A DNA stretch of 64,000 nucleotides from contig NZ_CP078067.1 in the NCBI RefSeq assembly GCF_019195395.1, positions 1,999,783 through 2,063,782 on the forward strand, written 5' to 3'. Made by a program: the position numbers and the translations under genes. The first letter of the stretch is position 1. The number at the start of each line of letters is the position of its first letter. Shown here one piece after another: positions 8,793-17,829 of this stretch. The notes under the pieces were generated by a model. It was not told the origin of the DNA and made no database searches. It worked only from the letters and a program-made list of their open reading frames with translations. The DNA comes from Kaistella faecalis. Its GTDB lineage: Bacteria; Bacteroidota; Bacteroidia; Flavobacteriales; Weeksellaceae.

Positions 8793-10187
8793 ATGGAAAA
8801 GGAGCAGCAACTCGAAGCAAAGTACGGCTTATTCACGGCAATCTCGATGGTAATCGGCCAGGTAATCGGTTCCGGAATTTTCTTTAAAGTTGATGATGTT
8901 CTTCTGTCCACGCAGGGAAATATTCTGGCTGGACTTCTCGGTTTCATTATCGTTGGGGTAAGCGTTATTTTCGGAGCGATTTCTATGGCAAACTACGCCG
9001 AACTACTCCCCAAAGATGGCGGAATCTTAAATTATGTAAACTACAGGTTCGGTGAAAAAGCGGCTTACTTTGTTGGCTGGATGTATCTGAGCTTGTTTTA
9101 TCCTCTTCTTACAGCGGTTCTTTTTACGGTTTCCGGGATTTATATTGCACACCTCTGTGCAGAATTTTTAAATTTTGAGCCTACCACGCTTCATTTTGCG
9201 CTGATTGGTTTTGTAAATCTTCTTATATTTTTTGTTTTCAATATTTTCCGGCCCAAAAGCAGCGGAATTTTTCAGCAGTTTACCACCGTGCTGAAAGTGT
9301 TACCGCTGATCTTTATTGCCTCAATGGGAATTTTGAGTTTAGTGAAAGGCGATGTAAGTGAAGCAAACACCTTTGCTTATGCTGCGAAAAATGTTAAAGA
9401 AAATCAATCTTTGATGTTGCTTATTGCCGCAAGTTTTATCCCGATTTCTTTTGCTTTTGACGGCTGGTATATTGCCACACAGATTTCTGGTGAGATAAAA
9501 AATTCAAGCAGGAATCTTCCCAAAGCACTGATTATAGGAACCGTCGCTGTAATGCTGATTTATATTTCTTATTATATGGGAATTGTGTTCAGAATGAGTG
9601 GCGACGAAATTATCCAGCTGAAAGACACCTATATCACCGAATTTTCGCGCAAAATTGCTTCAGATTCCGGAGCGTTATTGATGCAGTTGTTTATTATAAT
9701 ATCGGTATTGGGAACATCGAACGGTTTGTTGCTGGCGACGATTCGCGTCCCGTATCAGTTTGCTAATCTCGAGAAATCAAGAAAATTTCTGAATCTGAAT
9801 GCTGTTGATTCCAAAACCAAAATGCCGGTAAACAGCGCATTTCTCGGGTTGGGGCTGATTATTTTTTATCTGCTCATTTATTATATTACTGGTACCCATC
9901 CTTATTTTACGGCAAGTAATTTCGATCTTTCTGCTATTCCGATCGTGTTTATTTATTTGGTAAATGGGGCGTTATTTATTGGTTTGTTCAGACTGTTCAG
10001 GAAGAATGTCTTTTCCGGCAAGCCGGTTTTCAAGCTATTGATGGCGGTTGTTGCGATTCTCGGTATTGTTGTAGTGCTTTTTGGTACCGCAACAGCGCCA
10101 AACGGAATGCTGTATTTCCTCGTCAATATCCTATTTATTGCCGTTGGATTCCTCTTTATGAAGAGAACTGATAAAAATCATTTTTAA
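8793..10187 (+). CDS. APC superfamily amino acid permease
   Basis: A 464-residue inner-membrane protein with about 12 hydrophobic segments. The first helix contains VIGQVIGSGIFFKV, the glycine-rich substrate-site motif of the amino acid-polyamine-organocation superfamily, closest in feel to the LAT-type exchangers. It probably imports or exchanges an amino acid; the substrate cannot be read. It has its own promoter and is followed by a 138-base gap ahead of the siderophore receptor. Confidence 0.88.
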   Translation: MEKEQQLEAKYGLFTAISMVIGQVIGSGIFFKVDDVLLSTQGNILAGLLGFIIVGVSVIFGAISMANYAELLPKDGGILNYVNYRFGEKAAYFVGWMYLSLFYPLLTAVLFTVSGIYIAHLCAEFLNFEPTTLHFALIGFVNLLIFFVFNIFRPKSSGIFQQFTTVLKVLPLIFIASMGILSLVKGDVSEANTFAYAAKNVKENQSLMLLIAASFIPISFAFDGWYIATQISGEIKNSSRNLPKALIIGTVAVMLIYISYYMGIVFRMSGDEIIQLKDTYITEFSRKIASDSGALLMQLFIIISVLGTSNGLLLATIRVPYQFANLEKSRKFLNLNAVDSKTKMPVNSAFLGLGLIIFYLLIYYITGTHPYFTASNFDLSAIPIVFIYLVNGALFIGLFRLFRKNVFSGKPVFKLLMAVVAILGIVVVLFGTATAPNGMLYFLVNILFIAVGFLFMKRTDKNHF

Positions 10188-10231
10188 TTAAATTCTCTCA
10201 TTTTCAATCTCTTAAAGATTTGTTTTAAAGA

Positions 10232-10254
10232 TTATTTAGAATTAATCAAAATAA
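10232..10254. promoter_or_regulatory. upstream palindromic operator candidate (receptor promoter)
   Basis: A 23-bp imperfect palindrome, TTATTTAGAATT then AATCAAAATAA. It ends 3 bases before the -33 TTG. Its reverse complement matches the second element at 10293-10315 at most positions (19 of 21 in the core). Iron control by a Fur-type repressor is the natural guess but is not proved. Confidence 0.55.
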
Positions 10255-10257
10255 ATT

Positions 10258-10287
10258 TTGTGAAAACAATCTGCTTTTTTACATTTG
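10258..10287 (+). promoter_or_regulatory. promoter of the TonB-dependent receptor
   Basis: TTG at 10258-10260, a 19-base spacer and TACATTTG at 10280-10287: an essentially ideal Bacteroidetes sigma-A promoter. The leader is about 35 bases. Confidence 0.8.
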
Positions 10288-10292
10288 CATCG

Positions 10293-10315
10293 TTATTTTA
10301 ATTCATTCTAAATAA
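10293..10315. promoter_or_regulatory. downstream palindromic operator candidate (receptor promoter)
   Basis: A 23-bp element, TTATTTTAATTC then ATTCTAAATAA, covering the expected transcription start just after the -7 box. It is the partner of the element at 10232-10254; together they bracket the core promoter. Confidence 0.55.
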
Positions 10316-10325
10316 AAACTTGTAA

Positions 10326-12539
10326 ATGAGAAAGCAGATATTGTCGCTGGGAGTGTTGTTAGTAAGCATGTCAGTAAGTGCTCAAATGAGTTACGACGCT
10401 ATTAGTGATACCATCAGAATTCAGGAAATCGAGGACATTAACCTTCATAAAACCGGAAATCCAAACAAAGCAAAGGCATTAACTGTGAAATCTAATTTAA
10501 CGGTTATGGAAAACCCACAGCCTATTTCGATCGTTACCCACGAGGTCATCGAGCAGCAGCAGGCAAAGCAGTTGGGAGACGTGCTTCAGAATGTGAACGG
10601 CTTGTACATCACTTCATCCAGGGGAAATTCACAGGACAGTTTTGGAGGTAGAGGTTTTAATTTCGGAAATGACAATATTTTTAAAAATGGCGCGCGCGTA
10701 AACAGTGGTGTGTTTCCTGAAGTTTCTGGCTTGGAAAGAGTAGAAGTACTGAAAGGTGGAAACGCAATGCTTTACGGAAATGTAGCGGCGGGCGGCGTGG
10801 TAAATTTAATTACGAAGAAACCGCGTTTTAATTTTGGCGGAAGTGTAGGTTTCAATGCCGGAAGCTGGAATTCCTATAAACCCACAGTTGATTTTTACGG
10901 TCCGATTTCCGAAAAAGTGGCCTTCCGTGTGAATGGTGCTTATGAAACCGCTGAAAGTTTCCGTGATGTGGTGGAATCTCAAAAATACTATTTCAATCCG
11001 TCGTTTCTCTTCAATATGGGTGAAAAGTCACAGCTAATTGTTGAAGCAGATTATCTGAAAAATGAATTTACACCGGATTTCGGAATCGGTGCTATCGAAA
11101 ACAGAGATAAATCTTATAGCCTTAATACTTATCTGCCAAGAAATGCTTTTGTGGGTGCCGATTGGCAGTACCAGAATACAGAGCAGGCTACGGCAGGTAT
11201 TACTTTTAACCATCAGTTCAGTGAATTCTGGACTTTAAATACAGTTGCTTCTTTTCAGAATTATACCAAAGATTATTTTTCTACAGAAAGAGTAACCTGG
11301 ACCTACGACGATGCCAACCGCCTGAAATGGAACCGTCCTGTGAACAGAACTTATAATGAACAGAATTATAGTGCTTTACAGATAAATTTGAACGGTGAAT
11401 TTAATACCGGACGGTTAAATCATAAAATTCTTGTCGGAACCGATGGTGATTATGGAACAGCGGACGCTTATACCTATAATATTTCCCAAACGAGCTATGG
11501 TACTAACGGCAGCACGAACGGAACGATCTATCTGGATGATCCCGCAACTTGGGCAAGCGGTACTATGCCAACAGCCAACAAAAAAGACAGAACCCGAATT
11601 CCGACCCAAAGATTTGGGATTTATCTTCAGGATTATATCGGAATTACAGATAAGTTCAAAGTTTTAGCCGGCTTGAGATGGTCTTATATTGAAAATATAG
11701 ACACACAGAAATTAACCTTTGCGGACAACAAAACCGGAATTGCTGCAGGAACGGTAGACAGAGCATTCTCTCCCAAAGCAGGATTGGTTTATATGCCTAA
11801 TGAAAATCTTTCGGTTTTTGCTACTTATACCAACTCTTTCTCGGCAAATACAGGAACAGATGTTAACTACAATTCACTAACACCATCAATTATCGACCAG
11901 TTCGAGGTGGGTATGAAAAAGAATTTCTGGAACAATGCTGTAGCTTTAAACTTGTCACTTTATCAGATTGAAAACCGAAACTTCTACCAGATGGCAGAAC
12001 TTAATGCGCAGGGGCAGCAGAACACTGATTCTTTGGTTAAGGAATTCGCCGGAAAGATGCGAAGCCGCGGAGTAGAGCTTGATGTGACAGGAAATCCCAC
12101 TCCCAATTTAATGATTATTGCGGGTGCGTCTTATAACCACGCAGTTTATTTGGATACGCCTGATCAGTTTGGATATGTTGAAAATCAAAGACTTGTAAGA
12201 ACTCCGGCTACAACAGCAAATGCATCAGTATTTTACACGTTGCCGGATTATATAAGAGGCTTGAAATTAGGTGCTAGTGTCTATTTTGTAGGCGACCGTA
12301 TCGCAGGATGGAATGATACCAAAGAAACACTTGATACCAGAAGTGGAGTTTCAAGATTATTACCAATTGATGATTATGCAACCGTGTCACTATCGCTAGG
12401 ATATGAATGGCAGAACTTCTCGATCATGGGTAAAGTGGGTAACCTGTTCGATACCGTAAATTTCAATTATCACGAGAATTATTCTGTTAATCCTATAACA
12501 CCAAGAAATTATTATTTCACATTAACATATAAATTGTAA
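10326..12539 (+). CDS. TonB-dependent siderophore receptor
   Basis: A 737-residue outer-membrane receptor. A signal peptide (about 1-20, ending VSAQ) is followed by a plug domain (about 50-170; QPISIVTHEVIEQQQAKQLG, RGFNFGNDNIFKNGARVNSG, GNAMLYGNVAAGGVVNLITKKP) and a 22-strand barrel ending in YYFTLTYKL. The plug matches the siderophore subclass (FhuA/FpvA/FecA-like). It likely imports a ferric siderophore using TonB-ExbBD energy. It is followed by a PepSY-like membrane protein, a common partner in such loci. The promoter is bracketed by two palindromes, suggesting iron control. The siderophore is unknown and no synthesis genes are in the window. Confidence 0.93.
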   Translation: MRKQILSLGVLLVSMSVSAQMSYDAISDTIRIQEIEDINLHKTGNPNKAKALTVKSNLTVMENPQPISIVTHEVIEQQQAKQLGDVLQNVNGLYITSSRGNSQDSFGGRGFNFGNDNIFKNGARVNSGVFPEVSGLERVEVLKGGNAMLYGNVAAGGVVNLITKKPRFNFGGSVGFNAGSWNSYKPTVDFYGPISEKVAFRVNGAYETAESFRDVVESQKYYFNPSFLFNMGEKSQLIVEADYLKNEFTPDFGIGAIENRDKSYSLNTYLPRNAFVGADWQYQNTEQATAGITFNHQFSEFWTLNTVASFQNYTKDYFSTERVTWTYDDANRLKWNRPVNRTYNEQNYSALQINLNGEFNTGRLNHKILVGTDGDYGTADAYTYNISQTSYGTNGSTNGTIYLDDPATWASGTMPTANKKDRTRIPTQRFGIYLQDYIGITDKFKVLAGLRWSYIENIDTQKLTFADNKTGIAAGTVDRAFSPKAGLVYMPNENLSVFATYTNSFSANTGTDVNYNSLTPSIIDQFEVGMKKNFWNNAVALNLSLYQIENRNFYQMAELNAQGQQNTDSLVKEFAGKMRSRGVELDVTGNPTPNLMIIAGASYNHAVYLDTPDQFGYVENQRLVRTPATTANASVFYTLPDYIRGLKLGASVYFVGDRIAGWNDTKETLDTRSGVSRLLPIDDYATVSLSLGYEWQNFSIMGKVGNLFDTVNFNYHENYSVNPITPRNYYFTLTYKL

Positions 12540-12628
12540 TTCAGACACAATTTAAGGTAGATGATAGTGGAAACTCCGGTTTCCACTTTTATCGTAAACT
12601 GCAGAAACATCAAACTAAACAATAAACT

Positions 12629-13147
12629 ATGGCAAAAATTAAAGACACCAAAACATTTATGCGGATCACGCACCGCTATTTGGGGTATTTCGCGGCAGGA
12701 ATTATGGCAGTGTACGCAATTAGCGGCGTCTTGCTTATTTACCGAGATACCAACTTTCTCAAGAAAGAAAACAAATATGAAATTGTTCTGAAACCCAACC
12801 TCACCGAAAAGGAACTTGCAAAAGAAATCAAGATGAGGAATGTGGAATTTAAAAGCAGTGAAGGCGATATTCAGAAATTTGAGCAGGGAACGTACAACTT
12901 AAAAACAGGAGAGGCTAAGTATTCCAAAATGCAGCTTCCTTTTGTTCTTGAGAAATTCAACGAACTGCATAAATCCACATCAAAACACCGTTACGCTACG
13001 CTGAATGCGGTTTTCGGTCTGGTTTTGTTTTTCTTTGTAATTTCGTCCTTCTGGATGTTTAATTTTAAATCTAAAGCTTTTAGGAAAGGAATGATTTATG
13101 CCGGCATCGGATTCATACTTGCGCTGATCATGGTATTCTTTCAGTAA
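12629..13147 (+). CDS. PepSY-associated transmembrane protein
   Basis: A 172-residue inner-membrane protein. Segments at about 12-37 (THRYLGYFAAGIMAVYAISGVLLIYRD), 130-150 and 155-172 flank a periplasmic domain. The opening resembles PepSY-associated TM proteins, often encoded beside siderophore receptors and proposed to act in iron release or ferric reduction. It lies 89 bases after the receptor and probably shares its transcript. It is much shorter than full-length PepSY reductases, so a partner role is likelier than an independent reductase. Function inferred from context. Confidence 0.7.
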   Translation: MAKIKDTKTFMRITHRYLGYFAAGIMAVYAISGVLLIYRDTNFLKKENKYEIVLKPNLTEKELAKEIKMRNVEFKSSEGDIQKFEQGTYNLKTGEAKYSKMQLPFVLEKFNELHKSTSKHRYATLNAVFGLVLFFFVISSFWMFNFKSKAFRKGMIYAGIGFILALIMVFFQ

Positions 13148-13190
13148 TTTGAAGTTGATTAATTTCTATCGGATTTTATTTTTACTTCAG

Positions 13191-13208
13191 ATAAATTCAT
13201 TATCTTTG
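13191..13208 (+). promoter_or_regulatory. rpsP promoter with extended -7 box
   Basis: TATCTTTG at 13201-13208 matches TAnnTTTG. The preceding ATAAATTCAT makes an 18-base block identical to the one before the sigma factor gene at 35011-35028. No clear TTG -33 box; the leader is about 42 bases. Confidence 0.65.
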
Positions 13209-13254
13209 CACCCTTATAATTAATCGGGACGAGTTCCCACAAAATCAAACATTT

Positions 13255-13869
13255 ATGTCAGTAAAAATCAGATTACAAAGACACGGTAAAAAAGGAAAAC
13301 CTTTTTTTCACATTGTTGTTGCAGATGCAAGAGCAAGAAGAGATGGTAAATTCATCGAAAAAATCGGTACTTACAATCCGGTTACCAATCCTGCGATTAT
13401 CGAATTAAACGTGGATTCTGCAGTAAAATGGCTTAACAACGGTGCACAGCCTACCGATACTGCAAGAGCAATTCTTTCTTACAAAGGAGTGCTTTACAAA
13501 AAACACCTTATGGGTGGTGTTGCTAAAGGCGCATTTGATGAAGCTGAAGCTGAAAAAAGATTCAACACTTGGTTGGAAGGAAAAGAGCAGCAGGTTCTTG
13601 GTAAAAAAGACGGGCTGAAAAAAGCTAAAGAAGATGCGAAAAAAGCAGCTCTTGAAGCTGAAGCAAAAGTTAACCAGTCAAGACTGGATGCTGCCGCTAA
13701 ATTAGAAGCTGATGCTAAAGCTGAAGCTGATGCTAAATTAGCAGAAGAAAAAGCTGCTGAAGAAGCTGCAAACGCTCCTGTAGCAGAAGAAACTGCTGAA
13801 GTTGCAGAAGCTCCTGCTGCTGAAGAACCAACTGCAGAAGCAGAAGGAACTGAAGAAGCACAAGCTTAA
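13255..13869 (+). CDS. rpsP: 30S ribosomal protein bS16 with long acidic Ala/Glu tail
   Basis: The N-terminal 85 or so residues ([40 protein letters not shown]) are canonical bS16, a small-subunit assembly protein. A low-complexity tail follows, rich in Ala, Glu and Lys (about 105-204), making 204 residues against about 80-90 in E. coli. The tail's DNA is built from repeated GCTGAAGCT/GCTAAA codons, so length could vary between strains. Such tails are common in Bacteroidetes bS16. It is followed by a strong hairpin and then rimM with its own promoter. Confidence 0.95.
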   Translation: MSVKIRLQRHGKKGKPFFHIVVADARARRDGKFIEKIGTYNPVTNPAIIELNVDSAVKWLNNGAQPTDTARAILSYKGVLYKKHLMGGVAKGAFDEAEAEKRFNTWLEGKEQQVLGKKDGLKKAKEDAKKAALEAEAKVNQSRLDAAAKLEADAKAEADAKLAEEKAAEEAANAPVAEETAEVAEAPAAEEPTAEAEGTEEAQA

Positions 13870-13902
13870 TTGATGCTGTAAGAATCCTTACAAAATACTA
13901 AC

Positions 13903-13935
13903 ACAGAGACGCCCTTAAAGGCGTCTCTGTTATTT
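13903..13935 (+). terminator. terminator between rpsP and rimM
   Basis: A perfect 11-bp stem (ACAGAGACGCC/GGCGTCTCTGT) with a 6-base loop, followed by a short T-rich stretch (TATTTT). The T run is modest, so partial read-through into rimM is possible. Confidence 0.65.
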
Positions 13936-13945
13936 TAAAACCTAT

Positions 13946-13953
13946 TATATTTG
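13946..13953 (+). promoter_or_regulatory. rimM -7 box TATATTTG
   Basis: A full TAnnTTTG match 52 bases before the rimM ATG and just after the rpsP terminator. It suggests independent expression of rimM. Confidence 0.55.
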
Positions 13954-14005
13954 CAATGGAAATGCATTAATTCTAAATGTAATATTCCACCGCTAAAAAT
14001 TAATA

Positions 14006-14548
14006 ATGAAAAAAGAAGACTGCTATTTTTTAGGAAAAATCACCCGCAGACACGGCCTTCACGGAAATGTTTTCCTGAAACTCGATACCGATCAGCCGGA
14101 AATGTATAACAAGTTAAATTCGATTTTTGTAGATATCAACGGATTGCTGGTGCCGTTTTTTGTAGCCAAACAATCCTGGAGCAAAGGAGAAACGCTTATT
14201 ATTTCCTTTAAAAATTCCACTGAAGCTTTAGTCGATCAGTCGTTGGGCAAAGATGTGTATCTGCCGCTGTCGACCCTGCCTAAGCTTACCGGGAACAAGT
14301 TCTATTATCACGAAGTCATCGGGTTTGAAATCCGGGAAGAAGACGGGAAAAGCTGTGGAATTATCGAATCGGTAAATGACCAGACAGGTCAGCATTATTT
14401 CCTCCTGAATCTGGCAGACAAGCAAATTGTAATTCCGATTATTAAGGATTGGATTATCGAACTTAACCGTGAAGAAAAATATATAAAAATGGCATTGCCG
14501 GAAGGCTTGATGGATGTTTTCCTGATTCCGTCAAAGAAAGACGAGTAA
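14006..14548 (+). CDS. rimM: ribosome maturation factor RimM
   Basis: RimM binds uS19 and helps mature the head of the 30S subunit. The 180-residue protein has the N-terminal RimM barrel (YFLGKITRRHGLHGNVFLKLDTD) and the C-terminal PRC-barrel (FYYHEVIGFEIREEDGKSCG, then VIPIIKDWIIELN). The rpsP-rimM pairing is the conserved arrangement; trmD is detached here. The 263 bases after it hold a degenerate hairpin repeat and the asnS promoter. Confidence 0.92.
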   Translation: MKKEDCYFLGKITRRHGLHGNVFLKLDTDQPEMYNKLNSIFVDINGLLVPFFVAKQSWSKGETLIISFKNSTEALVDQSLGKDVYLPLSTLPKLTGNKFYYHEVIGFEIREEDGKSCGIIESVNDQTGQHYFLLNLADKQIVIPIIKDWIIELNREEKYIKMALPEGLMDVFLIPSKKDE

Positions 14549-14562
14549 CTTTCCGGGGATTA

Positions 14563-14645
14563 TTTGGGCGGCTGTTTGCGTCCTCCGTTCCCGCTTTTTT
14601 GTTTCGCTTCACTACACAAAAAGAGCTTCACTCAGGCCGGGCCGC
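14563..14645. repeat. degenerate copy of the intergenic hairpin repeat (candidate)
   Basis: A GC-rich island in an AT-rich gap: GGGCGGCTG..., TTCCCGC, then arms CTTTTTTGT/ACAAAAAG around TTCGCTTCACTAC, then GGCCGGGCCGCGGG. Layout (CCCGC, T run, inner cgctt, A run) resembles the elements at 30011-30090 and 51001-51090, but the GCGAAGC core and flanks have decayed. Confidence 0.35.
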
Positions 14646-14737
14646 GGGAAGTTTAAATTGAGAAAAAACGGGTAAAAAATTTGGAAATTTTTTGTTGATT
14701 TTTTATATCTTGCAGCAAAAATTACGCCAAATTTCAT

Positions 14738-14745
14738 TACATTTG
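14738..14745 (+). promoter_or_regulatory. asnS -7 box TACATTTG
   Basis: A full TAnnTTTG match. It lies just before an upstream in-frame TTG at 14752, which would fall at the transcript's 5' end, so the ATG at 14812 is the better start (leader about 62 bases). Confidence 0.65.
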
Positions 14746-14811
14746 TAACTATTGATAAAATATTTGCGGCCAAAATGCGTTGCAAAACCTTTAAAAAAAC
14801 GAATTTCAGCA

Positions 14812-16257
14812 ATGAGAACCACGATTAACGAACTGCTTTCAGATTATAAAAAACTTTTACATCACGACATTACTGTACAGGGCTGGGTAAGAGCTTTCCG
14901 TTCCAACCGCTTTATTGCCCTGAACGATGGTTCAACCATCAACAACTTACAGGTGGTAGTAGATTTCGAGAATTTTGATGAAAATACCATCAGAAATATC
15001 AGTACTGCAACGTCACTGAAAATTGTTGGTGAAGTGGTAGAAAGTCAGGGAGCCGGACAAAGCATCGAGATTATTGCAAAGAAAATTCAGATCTTAGGAG
15101 ACAATTTTACCGAAGAAAGAGACAAAACCATTCTTCAGCCAAAAAAACATTCCCTTGAAATTCTTCGCGAACAGGCGCATCTTCGTTTCCGGACGAATCT
15201 ATTCGGGTCTGTTTTCAGAGTAAGAAGTGCGGTAAGTTTCGCCATTCACCAGTTCTTTAACCAGAACCAGTTCTTCTACATGAACACTCCAATTATTACC
15301 GGGGCAGATGCAGAAGGTGCAGGGGAAATGTTCAGCGTAACGAATTTCGACATCAATAACATTCCTAGAGATGAAAACGGTGATATCGATTATGAGCAGG
15401 ACTTTTTCGGTAAAAAAACCAACCTTACCGTTTCCGGACAGCTGAACGTAGAAACTGCAATGATGGGATTGGGAAGAGTTTATACTTTCGGACCGACTTT
15501 CCGCGCAGAAAACTCCAATACTACGCGTCACCTTGCCGAATTCTGGATGGTGGAGCCTGAAGTCGCTTTCAATAACCTTGAAGATAATATTGATCTTGCA
15601 GAAGATTTCCTTAAATACGTCATTGGATATGTTCTCGAAAACTGTAAAGATGATCTGGAATTTTTAGATAAAAGATTTGCGGAAGAACAAAAGCAGAAAC
15701 CTGAAAAGGACAGAGCTGCGGAAGGTTTGATTGAAAAACTCGAGAATGTTATTAAGAAAAGATTCAAGAGAGTTTCTTATACGGAAGCAATTGATATTCT
15801 GAAAAATTCAAAAGAAAATAAGAAGGGCAAATTCCAGTTCCCGATTGAAGAGTGGGGCGCAGATTTGCAGAGCGAGCACGAAAGATATCTGGTAGAAAAA
15901 CACTTTGAAAGTCCGGTTGTTCTCTTTGATTATCCCAAAGAAATCAAGGCATTCTACATGAAACTGAATGAAGACGGGAAAACAGTGGCGGCAATGGATG
16001 TACTTTTCCCGGGGATCGGCGAGATTATCGGAGGTTCACAGCGGGAGGATAAATTCGATGTGCTTACGGCCAAAATGAAAGCCATGAATGTTGATGAACA
16101 CGAGCTTTGGTGGTATCTGGATACCCGAAAATTCGGTTCGGTTCCGCATGCTGGGTTCGGGCTAGGTTTAGAAAGACTCGTTCTTTTTGTTACAGGAATG
16201 ACGAACATCAGAGACGTGATTCCGTTCCCAAGAACACCAAATAATGCTGAGTTTTAG
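14812..16257 (+). CDS. asnS: asparagine--tRNA ligase
   Basis: AsnRS charges tRNA(Asn) with asparagine in the cytoplasm. This 481-residue class IIb synthetase has an N-terminal OB-fold anticodon domain ([20 protein letters not shown]) and catalytic motifs [21 protein letters not shown]-like (motif 2) and [20 protein letters not shown] (motif 3). An insertion of about 80 residues rich in Lys and Glu (about 285-365) interrupts the catalytic domain, as in other bacterial AsnRS. The ATG is chosen from the promoter position and because [14 protein letters not shown] is the natural N terminus. It precedes rpoN by 59 bases. Confidence 0.95.
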   Translation: MRTTINELLSDYKKLLHHDITVQGWVRAFRSNRFIALNDGSTINNLQVVVDFENFDENTIRNISTATSLKIVGEVVESQGAGQSIEIIAKKIQILGDNFTEERDKTILQPKKHSLEILREQAHLRFRTNLFGSVFRVRSAVSFAIHQFFNQNQFFYMNTPIITGADAEGAGEMFSVTNFDINNIPRDENGDIDYEQDFFGKKTNLTVSGQLNVETAMMGLGRVYTFGPTFRAENSNTTRHLAEFWMVEPEVAFNNLEDNIDLAEDFLKYVIGYVLENCKDDLEFLDKRFAEEQKQKPEKDRAAEGLIEKLENVIKKRFKRVSYTEAIDILKNSKENKKGKFQFPIEEWGADLQSEHERYLVEKHFESPVVLFDYPKEIKAFYMKLNEDGKTVAAMDVLFPGIGEIIGGSQREDKFDVLTAKMKAMNVDEHELWWYLDTRKFGSVPHAGFGLGLERLVLFVTGMTNIRDVIPFPRTPNNAEF

Positions 16258-16316
16258 TAAACTCACTATAAAAAATAATACACAGAAATTAGTTTTTTTG
16301 TAAGACCAAATCAAGA

Positions 16317-17795
16317 ATGTTAAAACAAAACCTACAACTTAGACTCGGGCAAAAACTTGCTCCACAACAAATCCAGTTAATGAAGTTGATACAGCTTCAC
16401 ACCCTGGAATTTGAAGAAGAACTCGAGCGTGAGCTTGAAGAAAATCCTGCGCTGGAAAAAGTTCAGGAAGAATCCAAAGAAGATGATTATGCCTCTCTGG
16501 ACGAAGGTTTTGAAGAGGAAGGCACCGACAGCATCAGCACAGATTTCGATGTGAACGAATATATTTTTGATGATGAACCGGCCTACAAAACCGCATCAAG
16601 CAATTATTCTGCAGATGACGAAGAATTCGATAACGAATCGCTTTTAACCGAAGGTCAGTCTCTCTATGATTATCTTCTCGAGCAAATCCGCTTAATTACC
16701 ATTGAAGGTGATGATCTGAAAATTGCCGAATACATCATCGGTAACCTGGATAACGACGGTTATTTACGCAGAGAAAGCAAGCAACTTGTTGATGATCTGG
16801 CATTTTCTCAGGGCGTATATACCACGAAAGAAAAAGTGGATGATATTCTGGAAAATTATGTACAGAAACTCGATCCACCCGGAGTTGGAGCAAGAAATCT
16901 TCAGGAATGCCTGCTTCTTCAGATCGAAAAGAAAGTTAGTGCAGACAAAGCGGTAAGTTTAGCCGGAAGTATTCTCAGAAATCAGTTCGATGCGCTTACC
17001 AATAAGCATTACAATAAAATTATTCAGAAATACGATATCGAAGAAGAAGATTTGAAAGACGCTTTGGAAGTGATTTCTAAACTTTCTCCTAAAGTTGGCG
17101 GAAATTTCGATACCCAAACGATTACAATCAATCAGGAAATTATTCCGGATTTTGTTCTTCAGATTAAAGAAGGTAAAAACGGTCAGGTTGAAGTTATTCC
17201 TTTGCTGAACAGTAAAAACGCTCCCACACTGCGGGTTTCAGAAGAATATAAGGATATTCTCACCACGTATTCTCACGATAAAAAATCTGCGGATCATAAG
17301 CAGGCTGCACTTTTCATCAAACAAAAACTCGATGCTGCAAAATGGTATATCGATGCGATTAATCAAAGACAGAATACATTGCTTCAGACGATTTCCGCAA
17401 TCGTGAAATTGCAGAAAAACTATTTCATCACCGGTGACGATAAGTCTCTTAAACCGATGATTCTGAAAGACGTTGCAGATATCACTGGTTTCGATATTTC
17501 TACGATTTCAAGGGTAGTTAAAAGTAAATATGCCGACACACCGAACGGAATTGTATATCTGAAAAGTCTCTTTTCTGATTCCCTTACAAACGACGATGGT
17601 GAAGAAGTTTCGACCAAGGAAATTAAAAACCATTTACAGGAAGTCATCAGCAACGAAAACAAGCGCAAACCGTTAACCGACGATGCTTTGGTTGGTTTGT
17701 TGAAAGAAAAAGGATACAACATCGCAAGACGAACAATTGCAAAATACCGGGAACAGCTCAATATTCCGGTAGCGAGGTTACGCAAAGAATTATAA
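16317..17795 (+). CDS. rpoN: RNA polymerase sigma-54 factor
   Basis: Sigma-54 directs RNA polymerase to -24/-12 promoters and depends on AAA+ activators. The 492-residue protein opens with the Gln/Leu-rich region I (QLRLGQKLAPQQIQLMKLIQ), continues through an acidic region II (about 50-105), then the core-binding and helix-turn-helix regions, and ends with the RpoN box ARRTIAKYREQLNIP. No sigma-54 activator gene and no convincing sigma-54 promoter is seen in this window, so its targets lie elsewhere. Confidence 0.96.
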   Translation: MLKQNLQLRLGQKLAPQQIQLMKLIQLHTLEFEEELERELEENPALEKVQEESKEDDYASLDEGFEEEGTDSISTDFDVNEYIFDDEPAYKTASSNYSADDEEFDNESLLTEGQSLYDYLLEQIRLITIEGDDLKIAEYIIGNLDNDGYLRRESKQLVDDLAFSQGVYTTKEKVDDILENYVQKLDPPGVGARNLQECLLLQIEKKVSADKAVSLAGSILRNQFDALTNKHYNKIIQKYDIEEEDLKDALEVISKLSPKVGGNFDTQTITINQEIIPDFVLQIKEGKNGQVEVIPLLNSKNAPTLRVSEEYKDILTTYSHDKKSADHKQAALFIKQKLDAAKWYIDAINQRQNTLLQTISAIVKLQKNYFITGDDKSLKPMILKDVADITGFDISTISRVVKSKYADTPNGIVYLKSLFSDSLTNDDGEEVSTKEIKNHLQEVISNENKRKPLTDDALVGLLKEKGYNIARRTIAKYREQLNIPVARLRKEL

Positions 17796-17799
17796 ATTT

Positions 17800-17829
17800 A
17801 AAAGGTCAGTTATTAAAACTGACCTTTTT
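17800..17829. terminator. bidirectional terminator between rpoN and the convergent gene
   Basis: The stem AAAAGGTCAGT/ACTGACCTTTT has a 7-base loop and is followed by a T run on the plus strand; A-rich sequence serves the minus strand. Confidence 0.8.

Noticed and set aside
13214-13254. rpsP leader as an autoregulatory structure
   Set aside because: Only a short GGGA/TCCC hairpin can form, and no known S16 leader motif is recognised.
13740-13860. Tandem DNA repeat in the rpsP tail
   Set aside because: The Ala/Glu codons recur irregularly without a fixed unit; it is low-complexity coding sequence.
16317-17795. Nearby sigma-54 promoters or activators to match rpoN
   Set aside because: No convincing TGGCA-n-TTGC sites in intergenic regions and no AAA+ activator gene are in the window.
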